64,000 bases of DNA from Petroclostridium sp. X23 (GCF_030013905.1 NZ_CP124862.1:5273051-5337050); one strand, 5' to 3'; positions 16,607-26,508 are shown, numbered from the stretch's first letter. Made by a program: numbers and translations. The notes: generated by a model not told the origin, from the letters alone.

Positions 16607-17626
16607 ATGATATTGACTACTTTGATATCGGCGATTATCGTATTTGCATTGTTGATCTTTTTTCATGAACTGGGTCATTTTACGGTTGCAAAGCTGGTAG
16701 GCATAAAGGTTCATGAATTTGCTATAGGGATGGGACCACAACTATTAAAGCATAAAAAAGGTGATACAATGTATTCCATAAGAGCTCTTCCTATAGGCGG
16801 CTATGTTATGATGGAGGGAGAAGTAGAGAGCTCTACTGATGAAAAGGCATTTAGTAATAAACCTCTTTGGGCTAGAATAGCCGTAGTAGCAGCAGGAGCG
16901 ATCATGAATTTTTTTCTTGGGTTTATTATTTTTGTAGTGATGCTTTCTTATGAACCGGAGATTCCACAGGCTGTAATCGGAAAACTAATTCCTAATAAGC
17001 CGGCACAGGGAGTTGGACTTCAAGAGGGCGATAGAATTATTCGTCTTAATAATTACAAAGTGCATATACAAGAAGATGTAAGATATTTTTTAGATAAGAA
17101 TAGAGATAATCCGATTGATGTTACTGTGTTAAGGGACAATCAGAAAATGACTTTCACACTGGTGCCGGAATTGGAAGAAAAATATCAGAGTTATATCATG
17201 GGATATGAAGCACTCACCGTATCCAAAAATATCGTGAATATCACCCAATATGCCTATTATCGTACAGTGTTTTTAACGAAGGTAATATTTGCGTCATTGG
17301 GAGACCTAGTAACAGGAAAAGCAGGAATGAATCAGGTCTCCGGACCAGTGGGAATCGTACAAGGGATAGGCACTGCGGCTAAGGAAGGATTGCGGAACTT
17401 AGCTTTTCTGGCAGCGCTGATAAGTATTAACCTTGGCATATTTAATCTGCTTCCTATACCGGCTTTGGATGGTAGTAAGATCATGTTTTTACTAATAGAA
17501 GGGGTTAGAAAAAAACCGATAAGCCCGGAAAAAGAGGGCATGGTCCACTTTGTTGGTTTTGCAATGCTTATTTTACTGCTTGTATTTGTGACATTTAATG
17601 ATATCGTTCGCATGGTCGGACAGTAG
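16607..17626 (+). CDS. rseP: Site-2 intramembrane metalloprotease RseP/RasP
   Basis: A 339-residue membrane protease. The zinc motif HELGH lies in the first transmembrane helix and the second metal ligand in NLLPIPALDG near the C-terminus. One PDZ domain is present at about 125-205. ATG 16607 is chosen from an AAGGG ribosome binding site; a TTG at 16592 is less likely. RasP/RseP cleaves anti-sigma factors and remnant signal peptides in the membrane. It lies between dxr and ispG, the usual order in Firmicutes. Confidence 0.95.
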   Translation: MILTTLISAIIVFALLIFFHELGHFTVAKLVGIKVHEFAIGMGPQLLKHKKGDTMYSIRALPIGGYVMMEGEVESSTDEKAFSNKPLWARIAVVAAGAIMNFFLGFIIFVVMLSYEPEIPQAVIGKLIPNKPAQGVGLQEGDRIIRLNNYKVHIQEDVRYFLDKNRDNPIDVTVLRDNQKMTFTLVPELEEKYQSYIMGYEALTVSKNIVNITQYAYYRTVFLTKVIFASLGDLVTGKAGMNQVSGPVGIVQGIGTAAKEGLRNLAFLAALISINLGIFNLLPIPALDGSKIMFLLIEGVRKKPISPEKEGMVHFVGFAMLILLLVFVTFNDIVRMVGQ

Positions 17627-17641
17627 TTTAAGGAGGTGCAT

Positions 17642-18706
17642 ATGGATAAAAGCTTTATCAAACGCAGACAGACAAAAGAAGTAAAGGTTGGCAGTGTAAA
17701 TATTGGCGGAAATGCAGGCATCTCTATTCAATCTATGACCAATACCGATACCCGTAATCCGGAAGCTACGCTGGAGCAAATATGGAGGCTTGAAGAGGCA
17801 GGATGTGATCTCGTACGAATGGCTGTTCCTGATATGGATGCTGCGTATTCAATCTCGAAGATCAGAGGAAGAACAAAAATACCGCTTGTTGCGGATATTC
17901 ATTTTGATTACAGAATTGCATTAGAATGTATTGATAGAGGGGTTGACAAGATAAGGATTAATCCGGGAAATATCGGAGAAGATAGAAGGGTGCGGGAGGT
18001 TAGCCGGGCTGCAAAGGAAAAGGGTGTCCCGATACGAATAGGTGTGAATTCCGGATCGATAGAAAAAGAATTATTAGATAAGTATGGATCTCCTACCCCG
18101 GAAGCGATGGTTGAAAGTGCGATAAGGCATGTAAGGCTTTTGGAGGAACACGATTTTACCGATATTATCATATCTTTAAAGGCATCTAACGTACCCATGA
18201 TGATTGAAGCATATCGTCTCATTTCTCAAAAAGTGGATTACCCGCTGCATTTGGGTGTTACTGAGGCAGGAACCATATGGTCGGGAACTATAAAATCTTC
18301 AATAGGCATTGGAACGCTGTTGATGGACGGAATTGGCGATACTATTCGTGTATCACTTACAGGAGACCCTGTAGAAGAAGTTAAGGTTGGTATTCAGATA
18401 TTAAAATCCCTGGGATTGAGAAAGAATGGTATAGAATTGATCTCATGTCCTACCTGTGGGCGTTGTCAGATAGATTTAATTAATATTGCTAATACTGTAG
18501 AGCAAAAGCTCCAGAACAGCAATAAAAATATTAAGGTTGCAGTGATGGGATGTGCGGTAAACGGGCCTGGTGAAGCGCGTGAGGCAGACATTGGTATTGC
18601 AGGCGGCAATGGCGTTGGACTAATTTTCAAAAAAGGGGAAATTATAAAGAAAGTACCCGAAGATAAATTAGTAGACGCGTTGATGGAAGAGTTGGAAACC
18701 ATATAA
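17642..18706 (+). CDS. ispG: 4-hydroxy-3-methylbut-2-enyl diphosphate synthase (flavodoxin)
   Basis: A 354-residue IspG, the iron-sulfur enzyme converting MEcPP to HMBPP in the MEP pathway. An N-terminal TIM barrel holds SIQSMTNTDTR. The C-terminal cluster ligands are in SCPTCGRC and MGCAVNGPGEA. ATG 17642 has AGGAGG at 5 bp; an upstream GTG falls inside that site. The stop codon TAA merges with a heptamer tract that starts at the next bases. Length matches the short bacterial type without an insert. Confidence 0.96.
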   Translation: MDKSFIKRRQTKEVKVGSVNIGGNAGISIQSMTNTDTRNPEATLEQIWRLEEAGCDLVRMAVPDMDAAYSISKIRGRTKIPLVADIHFDYRIALECIDRGVDKIRINPGNIGEDRRVREVSRAAKEKGVPIRIGVNSGSIEKELLDKYGSPTPEAMVESAIRHVRLLEEHDFTDIIISLKASNVPMMIEAYRLISQKVDYPLHLGVTEAGTIWSGTIKSSIGIGTLLMDGIGDTIRVSLTGDPVEEVKVGIQILKSLGLRKNGIELISCPTCGRCQIDLINIANTVEQKLQNSNKNIKVAVMGCAVNGPGEAREADIGIAGGNGVGLIFKKGEIIKKVPEDKLVDALMEELETI

Positions 18707-18741
18707 TAGTGAATAATTAATAGTGAATAGTGAATATGTGA
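18707..18741 (+). repeat. Heptamer repeat tract, locus 5
   Basis: Units GTGAATA, ATTAATA, GTGAATA, GTGAATA start directly after the ispG stop and run into palindromic element copy C. Confidence 0.75.
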
Positions 18742-19026
18742 TATGGGACGATTGGAGAATACTGATAAAGTACGACTTAGCACGAAGAGGAAGTTGGACA
18801 TGGGGACTGGTTGGAATCACTGAAAAAGCCTGATTTAGCACATAGAAGGAGTGAAGCATGGGGACGGACCTACTGCTGCGCTTGTTTTTTAGGGAAGCTG
18901 TAGGTCCGTCCCCATGCTTTGCGACTGACCAATCAAGCACTTTTTCAGTAGTTTCGCTCTGGGCCCCGCCCGTGTCCGACTTCCGAACGATAAGCACTTT
19001 CTCAGTAAGTTCGAACTGCCTCATTG
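18742..19026. repeat. GGGGAC/GTCCCC palindromic element, copy C (nested)
   Basis: The longest copy. The inner stem is a perfect 20-bp pair, AAGCATGGGGACGGACCTAC with GTAGGTCCGTCCCCATGCTT. Outer partial arms carry GACATGGGGACT and AGCACGAAGAGG on the left, and GTGTCCGACTTCCGAACGAT on the right. It appears to be one element inserted in another. It fills the gap between ispG and the glycosyltransferase; short frames within it look accidental. Confidence 0.75.
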
Positions 19027-19075
19027 TCACGTATTTGCTATCTACCAATGCAAAGATGCAAAGGATGGATGAAAA

Positions 19076-19714
19076 ATGAATATCAGTGCAATTATACCTG
19101 CGTATAATGAAGCTGCTACCATAGGGAAAGTCATAGAGGTTCTTACCCTCGTGGAGCAAGTGGAAGAGATTATCGTTGTAAGTGATGGCTCCAATGATGA
19201 CACTGCAAAAATATCGAGACATTGGGGAGCAAATGTAATAGAGCTTTCAACGAATATAGGTAAAGGTGGGGCAATGAAAGTGGGGCTCAATAATTGTAAT
19301 GCTGATATTGTGCTTTTTTTGGACGCTGATCTTATCGGACTGACAGAAAGGCATGTAATGGATCTTTTACGGCCTGTAATCAGCCAAGAAGTGGATATGA
19401 CCATCGGTATATTTGAAGGAGGGCGTTTTACCACTGATTTGGCACAGAAGGTATCACCTTTTTTATCGGGACAAAGAGCGGTCAGAAAGAAGGTTTTGGA
19501 TGAATTATGCAATATGGAGATTACAAAGTTTGGCGTTGAGATAGCGCTTACAAATTATGTGAGAAAGCATGGGATACCCTATAAAAAAGTAATGCTGGAC
19601 GAAATGTCCCATGTCATGAAAGAAGAAAAGTTAGGATGGAAAAAAGGCGTACAAGCTCGAATGAAAATGTATTGGGATATTATTCGCGAACTAACATTGG
19701 TGCGCCAGCGGTAA
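19076..19714 (+). CDS. Family 2-like glycosyltransferase
   Basis: A 212-residue soluble glycosyltransferase with a GT-A fold. NISAIIPAYNEAATIGKVIE is the nucleotide-binding strand and loop, VVSDGSNDDT the next motif, and FLDADL the DxD-like metal site. NIGKGGAMKVGL and SPFLSGQRAVRKKVLDEL resemble glucosyl-3-phosphoglycerate synthase-like enzymes, but the acceptor cannot be named from sequence. No membrane helix is present. It sits between ispG and polC, where proS is often found in other Firmicutes. ATG 19076 is preceded by only a weak ribosome binding site. Confidence 0.75.
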   Translation: MNISAIIPAYNEAATIGKVIEVLTLVEQVEEIIVVSDGSNDDTAKISRHWGANVIELSTNIGKGGAMKVGLNNCNADIVLFLDADLIGLTERHVMDLLRPVISQEVDMTIGIFEGGRFTTDLAQKVSPFLSGQRAVRKKVLDELCNMEITKFGVEIALTNYVRKHGIPYKKVMLDEMSHVMKEEKLGWKKGVQARMKMYWDIIRELTLVRQR

Positions 19715-19744
19715 TTTTAATTGTTTAGTAAGGGGTTATCATAT

Positions 19745-22700
19745 ATGTCTCAAAATTCTTTTTCAAATATAAACCTATTAAAATTATTTCCTAATATTAA
19801 ATCACAAGGTGAAGTTAAAGACATATTGTGCGGTTCAAAGATTACCGGGATTAAAGTCTACCGTAAAACAAGAAGAGTGGATATCGCGATTGAATCGGAG
19901 AAACTGGTTAATAAATGGGATATCGATCATATAAGCAGTAATATTAAGGCTGCTTATCAGCTTGATGATATTAATTTTAGTATTAGATTTAGTAATTTGG
20001 ATTCACGGAGTTTATCTTTTGAAGATTATTATGAAAGTATTAAATATTATCTTCAAAAGAATCTACCCATATGCCGGAGCATTTTAGCAGAAAGTAAATG
20101 CCGGTATGAGAATGATAAATTTATTGTATATTTAAAGTATGGTGGGAGTCAGTTATTGCAGAAGAATAGATGCGATAAACTTGTTGAGAATTTAATTGAC
20201 AATGAATTCGGAATAAAAACCATGGTAGAGTTTATTGATAATCAGCATACTGATGGAGAAAACACCGGATATCTGGACTTCAAAGAAAAGCATGAGTCAC
20301 ATGTTGTATCTCAGGTACTAAAAAGCAACCCGGTAAGAGAGCAGGGACAGAATACCTCAGCTCAAAAATCTCAATCGGAAAATACATCATCCCTTATTCA
20401 TGGTAAAAGCATTGCGGGGGATGCGATTGCTATATCTCTGGTTAATCAAGAATCAGGACGAGTAACCATTGAAGGGGATATTTTCTCAGTTGAGATAAGA
20501 GAACTAAAAAGTGAAAAATACATTGTTTCTTTTGATATGACAGATTTTACTGGGTCAATGACGGCTAAGTTTTTTACTGATAAGGATAAAATAGGAGATA
20601 TTCAACAAAAGATAAAGAGTGGGGTAAGAGTTAAAGTAAGAGGTGAAGCACAATATGACAAATATGCAAGAGAACTTGTAGTTTTTGCGTATGATATTGT
20701 TCAGACTCCAAAACTAGTAAAGATGGACAATGCGGAAAAGAAAAGGGTCGAATTGCATCTACATACGCAGATGAGTGCAATGGATGCGGTTTCATCGGTA
20801 AAAGATCTTGTTCAACGAGCAGCAAGCTGGGGGCATCCGGCAGTTGCTATCACGGACCATGGTGTTGTGCAGGCATTCCCTGAAGCGTATGAAGCAGGGA
20901 AGAAAAATAATATAAAAATTATCTATGGTGTAGAATGCTACTTGGTAAACGACAGTGTTCCCATTGCATACAATCCGGATGAAAACACGCTTGATAGTGA
21001 GTTTGTTGTTTTTGATATTGAGACAACAGGATTAAATGCTCAAAAAGATGGTATTACCGAAATCGGAGCGGTGAAGATCAGTGGTGGGGAAATTACAGAC
21101 CGGTATCAGACATTTGTCAATCCCGGCGTGCCCATTCCGGCTAAGATTACAGAATTAACGGGTATTACGGATGACATGGTCAAAGATGCTCCTGCCATAG
21201 ACACTGTACTAAAGGAATTTCTTGAGTTCTGCGGAAACAGCGTACTTGTTGCGCATAATGCCAGGTTTGATGTAGGATTTATCAAAACCAACGCAAGAAA
21301 ATTGGAGTTGGAATTTGATAATAGCAATTTGGATACCCTGGAGCTTTCCAGAGCACTTTTTCCTGAACTAAAAAGGCATAGATTAAACATTATCGCTAAA
21401 CATTTGGACATTAAGCTGGAAAATCATCATAGAGCTGTTGATGACGCAGAAGCAACAGCGCAAATTTTCCTGAAGTGTTCTGCCATATTAAGGGAACAGG
21501 AACTATATAGCCTAAAGGATATTAACAATGCTTTAACAGGGGTAAAAGATGTAAAGAATATGGACTCCTATCACGCAGTGATTTTAGTGAAAGATTATAT
21601 CGGTTTGAAGAACTTATATAAGATTATATCGGAATCCCATTTGAACTATTTTTATAAAAAACCCAGGGTGCCTAAAAGTTTATATTTGCAGTATAAAGAA
21701 GGGTTAATCATTGGTTCGGGCTGTGAAGCAGGAGAATTATATTCAGCGATCTTGAATGGTAAATCCTATGATGAAATATCTAAGATAGTTAAGTTTTACG
21801 ACTATGTGGAAATACAACCTCTAGGAAACAACCAGTTTTTACTGGATAATGGCAGGGTTCAGAATGAAGAACAACTCAAGCAAATAAATAGGGACATCAT
21901 AAAATACGGAGAAAAATATAATAAGCCGGTTGTCGCAACTTGTGATGTACATTTTTTAGATCCTCATGATGAAGTATTCAGAAGGATACTGATGGCTGGA
22001 CAAGGATTTAGTGACGCGGATAATCAGCCGCCGTTATATTTGAGAACAACGGAAGAAATGCTGGAGGAATTCAGTTATCTGGGAAGCCGGAAGGCCTATG
22101 AAGTAGTAGTGGAAAACACCAATTTGATTGCGGAAATGGTAGAGCATATACTACCCATTCCGGATGAAACTTTTCCACCCGAGATTCCCGGTGCGGAAGA
22201 AGAAATCCAGAGCCTTTCGGTAAATAAAGCGGTAGAAATATATGGTGATCCCCTTCCTTCCATTGTCAAAGAGAGAATGGATAAAGAATTAAACTCTATT
22301 ATTAAAAACGGATTCTCGGTAATGTATATCATTGCGCAAAAGCTGGTATGGAAGTCGTTAAGCGATGGATATCTTGTAGGTTCGAGAGGTTCGGTAGGAT
22401 CTTCTTTTGTAGCGTTTTTAACAGGAATTACTGAAGTAAATGCACTGCCGCCGCACTATGTTTGTCCGAGCTGCAAGCATTCCCAATTTATCATGGACGG
22501 TTCTGTAGGGTCGGGGGTAGATATGCCGGATAAAAATTGTCCTGAATGCGGAACTGTATATAAAAAAGATGGACATGATATTCCATTTGAAACATTCTTG
22601 GGCTTTGACGGAGATAAAGAACCGGATATTGACTTGAATTTTTCCGGAGAATATCAGCCTACAGCCCACAAGTATACTGAAGAACTGTTTGGTGAAGGGC

Positions 22701-24043
22701 ATGTTTTCAGGGCGGGTACCATCGGCACAATTGCGGAAAAGACAGCTTACGGTTTTGTAAAAAAATATCTGGATGAGAAAGAAACGGTAGCGCATAATGC
22801 AGAAATCAACCGTCTTGTAAAAGGCTGTACAGGCGTTAAAAGGACAACGGGGCAGCACCCGGGTGGTGTTATGATTGTACCGCAGAAGAACGAGATATTT
22901 GAGTTTTGTCCCATTCAGCGGCCTGCCGATGATACAAGTTCAAATATCATTACCACTCATTTTGATTATCATTCTATCAGCGGACGATTGCTCAAACTGG
23001 ATATTCTGGGACATGACGATCCTACCGTCATAAAGATGCTGGAAGATTTAACAGGAGTAGACGCAAGAGAGATTAACATCGGAGATCCTGAGACCATGAG
23101 CATTTTTACCGGCACCGAGGCTTTAGGTATTAAGCCGGAAGATATCAATAGTGAAGTGGGGACTTTTGCTATCCCGGAATTTGGTACTAAGTTTGTACGG
23201 CAGATGTTGGTAGATACCCGTCCTAAGACATTTGCCGAATTGGTTCGCATCAGTGGTTTGTCCCATGGTACAGATGTTTGGCTTAATAATGCGCAAGAAT
23301 TGGTACGTGCCGGTATCGCAACACTTCCTGAAGTAATATGTACCCGTGATGATATTATGGTTTATCTTATGTATAACGGTCTGGTACCCAAACATGCATT
23401 TAAGATCATGGAAAGTGTGCGAAAAGGAAAGGGATTGAAAGAAGAGGACGAAGCTGCAATGAGGGAAAACGATGTACCGAAGTGGTATATCGATTCATGT
23501 AAAAAAATAAAGTATATGTTCCCAAAAGCTCATGCTGTAGCGTATGTGACGATGGCATTCAGAATTGCATATTTTAAGGTTCATTATCCGGAAGCATTTT
23601 ATATTGCCTATTTTACTGTACGGGCTGATGATTTTGATGCAGAACTTATGACCCATGGTGCTGATAAAGTGAAAAATAAGATTAAAGAATTGGAAGCAAA
23701 AGGCAACGAGATTAGTACAAAAGAAAAAAATGTATTAACCATCCTTGAAGTATGTAATGAAATGTACAGTCGAGGGATAAGATTTTTACCTATCGATATT
23801 TATGAATCCGATGCAGTGAAATTCATTCGTACTGATCAAGGAATCTTGCCGCCGCTAAATGCGCTTCAAGGAGTGGGTTCTGCAGCTGCAAGAAGCATTG
23901 TGGAGGCCAGAAAAGATGGAGAATTCATATCGGTTGATGATTTGCGGATAAGAGCCAAGGTGAGTAAATCGGTGGTTGAAATATTAAGCCAACAGGGCTG
24001 CCTAAAAGACTTACCCGAAAGCAGTCAATTGAGTTTATTTTAA
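19745..24043 (+). CDS. polC: DNA polymerase III alpha subunit, Gram-positive PolC type
   Basis: A 1432-residue replicative polymerase. Domains in order are an N-terminal domain (1-220), an OB fold (about 235-325), and a PHP domain split by the exonuclease. The DEDDh 3'-5' exonuclease (about 415-590) opens FVVFDIETTGL and has its HRAVDDAEATA end motif. The polymerase palm contains GSRGSVGSSFVAFL and DIDLNFSGEYQ, and a four-Cys zinc site lies at CPSC...CPEC (about 905-940). The helix-hairpin-helix and C-terminal region ends LPESSQLSLF. ATG 19745 has AAGGGGT upstream. PolC marks the host as a low-GC Gram-positive. Confidence 0.97.
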   Translation: MSQNSFSNINLLKLFPNIKSQGEVKDILCGSKITGIKVYRKTRRVDIAIESEKLVNKWDIDHISSNIKAAYQLDDINFSIRFSNLDSRSLSFEDYYESIKYYLQKNLPICRSILAESKCRYENDKFIVYLKYGGSQLLQKNRCDKLVENLIDNEFGIKTMVEFIDNQHTDGENTGYLDFKEKHESHVVSQVLKSNPVREQGQNTSAQKSQSENTSSLIHGKSIAGDAIAISLVNQESGRVTIEGDIFSVEIRELKSEKYIVSFDMTDFTGSMTAKFFTDKDKIGDIQQKIKSGVRVKVRGEAQYDKYARELVVFAYDIVQTPKLVKMDNAEKKRVELHLHTQMSAMDAVSSVKDLVQRAASWGHPAVAITDHGVVQAFPEAYEAGKKNNIKIIYGVECYLVNDSVPIAYNPDENTLDSEFVVFDIETTGLNAQKDGITEIGAVKISGGEITDRYQTFVNPGVPIPAKITELTGITDDMVKDAPAIDTVLKEFLEFCGNSVLVAHNARFDVGFIKTNARKLELEFDNSNLDTLELSRALFPELKRHRLNIIAKHLDIKLENHHRAVDDAEATAQIFLKCSAILREQELYSLKDINNALTGVKDVKNMDSYHAVILVKDYIGLKNLYKIISESHLNYFYKKPRVPKSLYLQYKEGLIIGSGCEAGELYSAILNGKSYDEISKIVKFYDYVEIQPLGNNQFLLDNGRVQNEEQLKQINRDIIKYGEKYNKPVVATCDVHFLDPHDEVFRRILMAGQGFSDADNQPPLYLRTTEEMLEEFSYLGSRKAYEVVVENTNLIAEMVEHILPIPDETFPPEIPGAEEEIQSLSVNKAVEIYGDPLPSIVKERMDKELNSIIKNGFSVMYIIAQKLVWKSLSDGYLVGSRGSVGSSFVAFLTGITEVNALPPHYVCPSCKHSQFIMDGSVGSGVDMPDKNCPECGTVYKKDGHDIPFETFLGFDGDKEPDIDLNFSGEYQPTAHKYTEELFGEGHVFRAGTIGTIAEKTAYGFVKKYLDEKETVAHNAEINRLVKGCTGVKRTTGQHPGGVMIVPQKNEIFEFCPIQRPADDTSSNIITTHFDYHSISGRLLKLDILGHDDPTVIKMLEDLTGVDAREINIGDPETMSIFTGTEALGIKPEDINSEVGTFAIPEFGTKFVRQMLVDTRPKTFAELVRISGLSHGTDVWLNNAQELVRAGIATLPEVICTRDDIMVYLMYNGLVPKHAFKIMESVRKGKGLKEEDEAAMRENDVPKWYIDSCKKIKYMFPKAHAVAYVTMAFRIAYFKVHYPEAFYIAYFTVRADDFDAELMTHGADKVKNKIKELEAKGNEISTKEKNVLTILEVCNEMYSRGIRFLPIDIYESDAVKFIRTDQGILPPLNALQGVGSAAARSIVEARKDGEFISVDDLRIRAKVSKSVVEILSQQGCLKDLPESSQLSLF

Positions 24044-24049
24044 TTGCTA

Positions 24050-24078
24050 TTGCTAAACTTGTAAAAGAGTGGTATAAT
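24050..24078 (+). promoter_or_regulatory. Promoter upstream of the rimP operon
   Basis: -35 TTGCTA (24050-24055), a 17-bp spacer and a consensus -10 TATAAT (24073-24078). The start point would be near 24085, leaving a leader of about 220 nt before rimP. Confidence 0.7.
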
Positions 24079-24113
24079 ATCAACTGATGCAAACAAATAC
24101 ATTGTTATTTTAG

Positions 24114-24142
24114 AGAGTGGGCAGATACCCCACTCTTTCTCA
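24114..24142 (+). terminator. Leader hairpin upstream of rimP
   Basis: AGAGTGGG pairs with CCCACTCT, followed by TTCTCATT. It begins only about 30 nt after the predicted start point. It either terminates polC readthrough or attenuates the rimP-nusA-infB transcript. The remaining 160 bp to rimP show no other clear element. Confidence 0.55.
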
Positions 24143-24305
24143 TTATTAATACAGAAAGACACGAGAGAAAATAAATTACTTACATAAAGAGAATAATACA
24201 GGTAAAGATAGACACTATGATAGGATTAGTGTGATGATATAGATAGTTAACGATTTATACAATCTCATTGAAGTATAAAAAACAATCGGAAAGGTGGAAT
24301 GGGCG

Positions 24306-24770
24306 TTGCCTAAAGGGAAGATTGAAGATGTAGTATTTGAGCTTTCACAGCCCGTAGCGGAACAGAATGGCTGTGAAGTTGTAGATGTAGAATTTAAAAA
24401 AGAAGGTCCTAACTGGTTTTTAAGAGTTTTTATCGATAAAGAAAATGGAATCACATTAGATGATTGTGAAGTGGTAAGTAAGGGTGTCAGCAATGAATTA
24501 GACAGAGTGGATCCCATTGATCAAAGCTATTATCTGGAAGTTTCTTCACCGGGATTGGACCGGCCGCTGAAGAAAGAGAAGGATTTTACCAGCCACTTGG
24601 GAGATAAAGTAGAAGTCAAGTTGTATCAACCGTTAAATGGCAGTAAATTGTTGATCGGTATGCTGGAACAGTACCATGATGGTAGTATTGCTATCCAATT
24701 GGAGGACAACAGCAGAATAGAGCTTGAAAAGGATAAAATCGCGTTAGTTAGACTAGCTGTTGATTTTTAA
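24306..24770 (+). CDS. rimP: Ribosome maturation factor RimP
   Basis: A 154-residue RimP, needed for 30S assembly. LELSQPV-type N-terminus, EVVDVEFKKEGPNWFLRVFID and EVSSPGLDRPLKKEKDF are the family blocks. TTG 24306 is chosen because AAAGGTGG lies 8 bp upstream; the GTG at 24294 is inside that site. It begins the conserved rimP-nusA-ylxR-ylxQ-infB-rbfA run, all on the same strand with short gaps. Confidence 0.94.
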   Translation: MPKGKIEDVVFELSQPVAEQNGCEVVDVEFKKEGPNWFLRVFIDKENGITLDDCEVVSKGVSNELDRVDPIDQSYYLEVSSPGLDRPLKKEKDFTSHLGDKVEVKLYQPLNGSKLLIGMLEQYHDGSIAIQLEDNSRIELEKDKIALVRLAVDF

Positions 24771-24820
24771 TATATTATTTAAGAACTCAAATATAAAAAC
24801 TGAATAGAGGAGGATGAAAG

Positions 24821-25858
24821 ATGAATGCTGAATTTATTGAAGCACTAGAGCAAATTGCAAAAGAAAAAAGTATTAACACAGAAGTATTGCTGGATGCAAT
24901 TGAGGCGGCACTTATTTCCGCTTATAAAAGAAACTTTGGTTCATCACAGAATGTATCGGTAAATATTGATAGGATTTCTGGTGAAGTAAAGGTTTTTGCA
25001 AAAAAGAAAGTTGTAGAAGAAATTGAAAACGACTTTTTGGAAATCGGTTTGGAACAAGCAAGAAGTATTAGTAAAAAGTATGATTTAGGAGATATTATTG
25101 ATATTGAAGTAACTCCTAAAAAGTTTGGGCGTATCGCAGCGCAGACTGCTAAACAGGTTGTTGTACAACGAATTAGAGAAGCTGAAAGAGGCATTATTTT
25201 TGAAGAATTTTTCAGTAGGCAGAATGATATTGCTACCGGCATTGTACAAAGAGTTGAGAAAAAAAATGTAATGGTGGAGATGGGAAAAATCGAAGCGATT
25301 CTCGCACCGAATGAGCAAGTTCCGGCGGAAGAATATCATTTTAATGATAGAATCAAGGTATATGTGATTGAGGTAAAGAAGACGACCAAAGGACCCCAAG
25401 TGTTGATCTCACGTACTCATCCGGGGTTGGTAAAAAGACTATTTGAAAAAGAAGTGCCGGAGATCTATGAAGGGGTGGTAGAGATCAAAAGTATTTCCAG
25501 GGAGCCGGGGTCCAGAACTAAGATTGCTGTTCACTCTGTTGATGCTAATGTTGATCCTGTAGGCGCATGTGTGGGACCGAAAGGCAATAGAGTACAGGTA
25601 ATTGTTGATGAGCTGAGGGGAGAAAAAATAGACATTATCAAATGGAATTCTGATCCTGTTGAATACATTGCAGCCAGCTTAAGTCCTGCGAAAGTATTAA
25701 AGGTTGACGTAAATGAGGACGAAAAAGCTGCAAAGGTTATTGTACCTGATTATCAACTATCTCTTGCCATTGGCAAGGAAGGGCAAAATGCCAGATTAGC
25801 GGCCAAATTGACAGGATGGAAAATTGATATTAAGAGTGAATCCCAAAGTAATGCCTAA
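24821..25858 (+). CDS. nusA: Transcription termination/antitermination factor NusA
   Basis: A 345-residue NusA with an N-terminal RNA polymerase-binding domain (1-130), an S1 domain (about 135-200) and two KH domains. The first KH region has VGACVGPKGNRVQVIVDEL and the second has LAIGKEGQNARLAAKLTGW. The acidic C-terminal repeats of E. coli NusA are absent, as is normal for Gram-positives. It modulates pausing, termination and antitermination of rRNA operons. The ribosome binding site GAGGAGG precedes ATG 24821. Confidence 0.97.
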   Translation: MNAEFIEALEQIAKEKSINTEVLLDAIEAALISAYKRNFGSSQNVSVNIDRISGEVKVFAKKKVVEEIENDFLEIGLEQARSISKKYDLGDIIDIEVTPKKFGRIAAQTAKQVVVQRIREAERGIIFEEFFSRQNDIATGIVQRVEKKNVMVEMGKIEAILAPNEQVPAEEYHFNDRIKVYVIEVKKTTKGPQVLISRTHPGLVKRLFEKEVPEIYEGVVEIKSISREPGSRTKIAVHSVDANVDPVGACVGPKGNRVQVIVDELRGEKIDIIKWNSDPVEYIAASLSPAKVLKVDVNEDEKAAKVIVPDYQLSLAIGKEGQNARLAAKLTGWKIDIKSESQSNA

Positions 25859-25918
25859 ATAATGCTGATATATTGAAAAAAACATATAAATTTGGAAATC
25901 ATTATAGAGGGTGATACT

Positions 25919-26194
25919 GTGCAAAAAAAAAGGAAAGTACCCCTTCGAATGTGTTTAGGCTGTAAAGAGATGAAGCCTAAAAAAGAACTAATACGGGTTG
26001 TTAAGAATCAGGAAGGGGAAATATCAATAGACTTTAAAGGGAAGAAACCTGGACGCGGCGCTTATATATGCAACAGCATAGAGTGTTTTCATAAAGCGCG
26101 CAAAGGAAAAAGATTGGAACGGGCTTTTTCACAAGCGATCTCAGAAGAAATATATGATCAGATAAAAGATGAATTGGAGAAGCAGGATGAATGA
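25919..26194 (+). CDS. rnpM: YlxR family RNA-binding protein (RNase P modulator RnpM)
   Basis: A 91-residue YlxR protein. The signature RMCLGCKEMKPKKELIRVV and the GRGAYIC block are diagnostic of the family. GTG 25919 follows AGAGGGTGA; an upstream TTG at 25892 would lie before the ribosome binding site. In Bacillus the protein has been described as binding RNase P RNA. It is basic and cytoplasmic. Its end overlaps the ylxQ start by 8 bp, so the two are coupled, as in other Firmicutes. Confidence 0.9.
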   Translation: MQKKRKVPLRMCLGCKEMKPKKELIRVVKNQEGEISIDFKGKKPGRGAYICNSIECFHKARKGKRLERAFSQAISEEIYDQIKDELEKQDE

Positions 26195-26507
26195 AAAGCT
26201 GTATTCAATGATTGGATTATCTCAAAAAGCAGGTAAGATTACATCAGGCGAAGAGCCTTGTGAAAGAGAGATTAAAAGCGGAAAGAGCCAACTGATCATT
26301 ATTGCACAAGACAGTTCTGATAACACGAAAAAGCGTTTTACGCAAATGTGCAATTATAGAAATATTTCATTTATTGAATTTGGGATTAAAGAAAAATTAG
26401 GAAAAATGATCGGTAAGGAATATCGGGCAGTATTGTCCGTTAAGGATAAAAATTTTGCAAATTTAATTATTGGTTTATATAACCAAATGTCAAGCGGGGG
26501 TGAATGA
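26187..26507 (+). CDS. ylxQ: L7Ae-family RNA-binding protein YlxQ
   Basis: A 106-residue member of the ribosomal L7Ae/L30e/S12e family. MIGLSQKAGKITSGEEPCE is the conserved N-terminal region and LIIIAQDSSDNTKKRF the central kink-turn binding surface. ATG 26187 is preferred over 26169, which lies inside the end of ylxR without a ribosome binding site. The family binds kink-turn RNA; the cellular target of YlxQ is not established. It ends one base before the infB start. Confidence 0.88.
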   Translation: MNEKLYSMIGLSQKAGKITSGEEPCEREIKSGKSQLIIIAQDSSDNTKKRFTQMCNYRNISFIEFGIKEKLGKMIGKEYRAVLSVKDKNFANLIIGLYNQMSSGGE

Positions 26508-26508
26508 A

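Noticed and set aside
18668..19222. Minus-strand and plus-strand short frames across palindrome C
   Set aside because: They are open only because of the palindromic repeat and contain translated heptamers; no ribosome binding site or family match.
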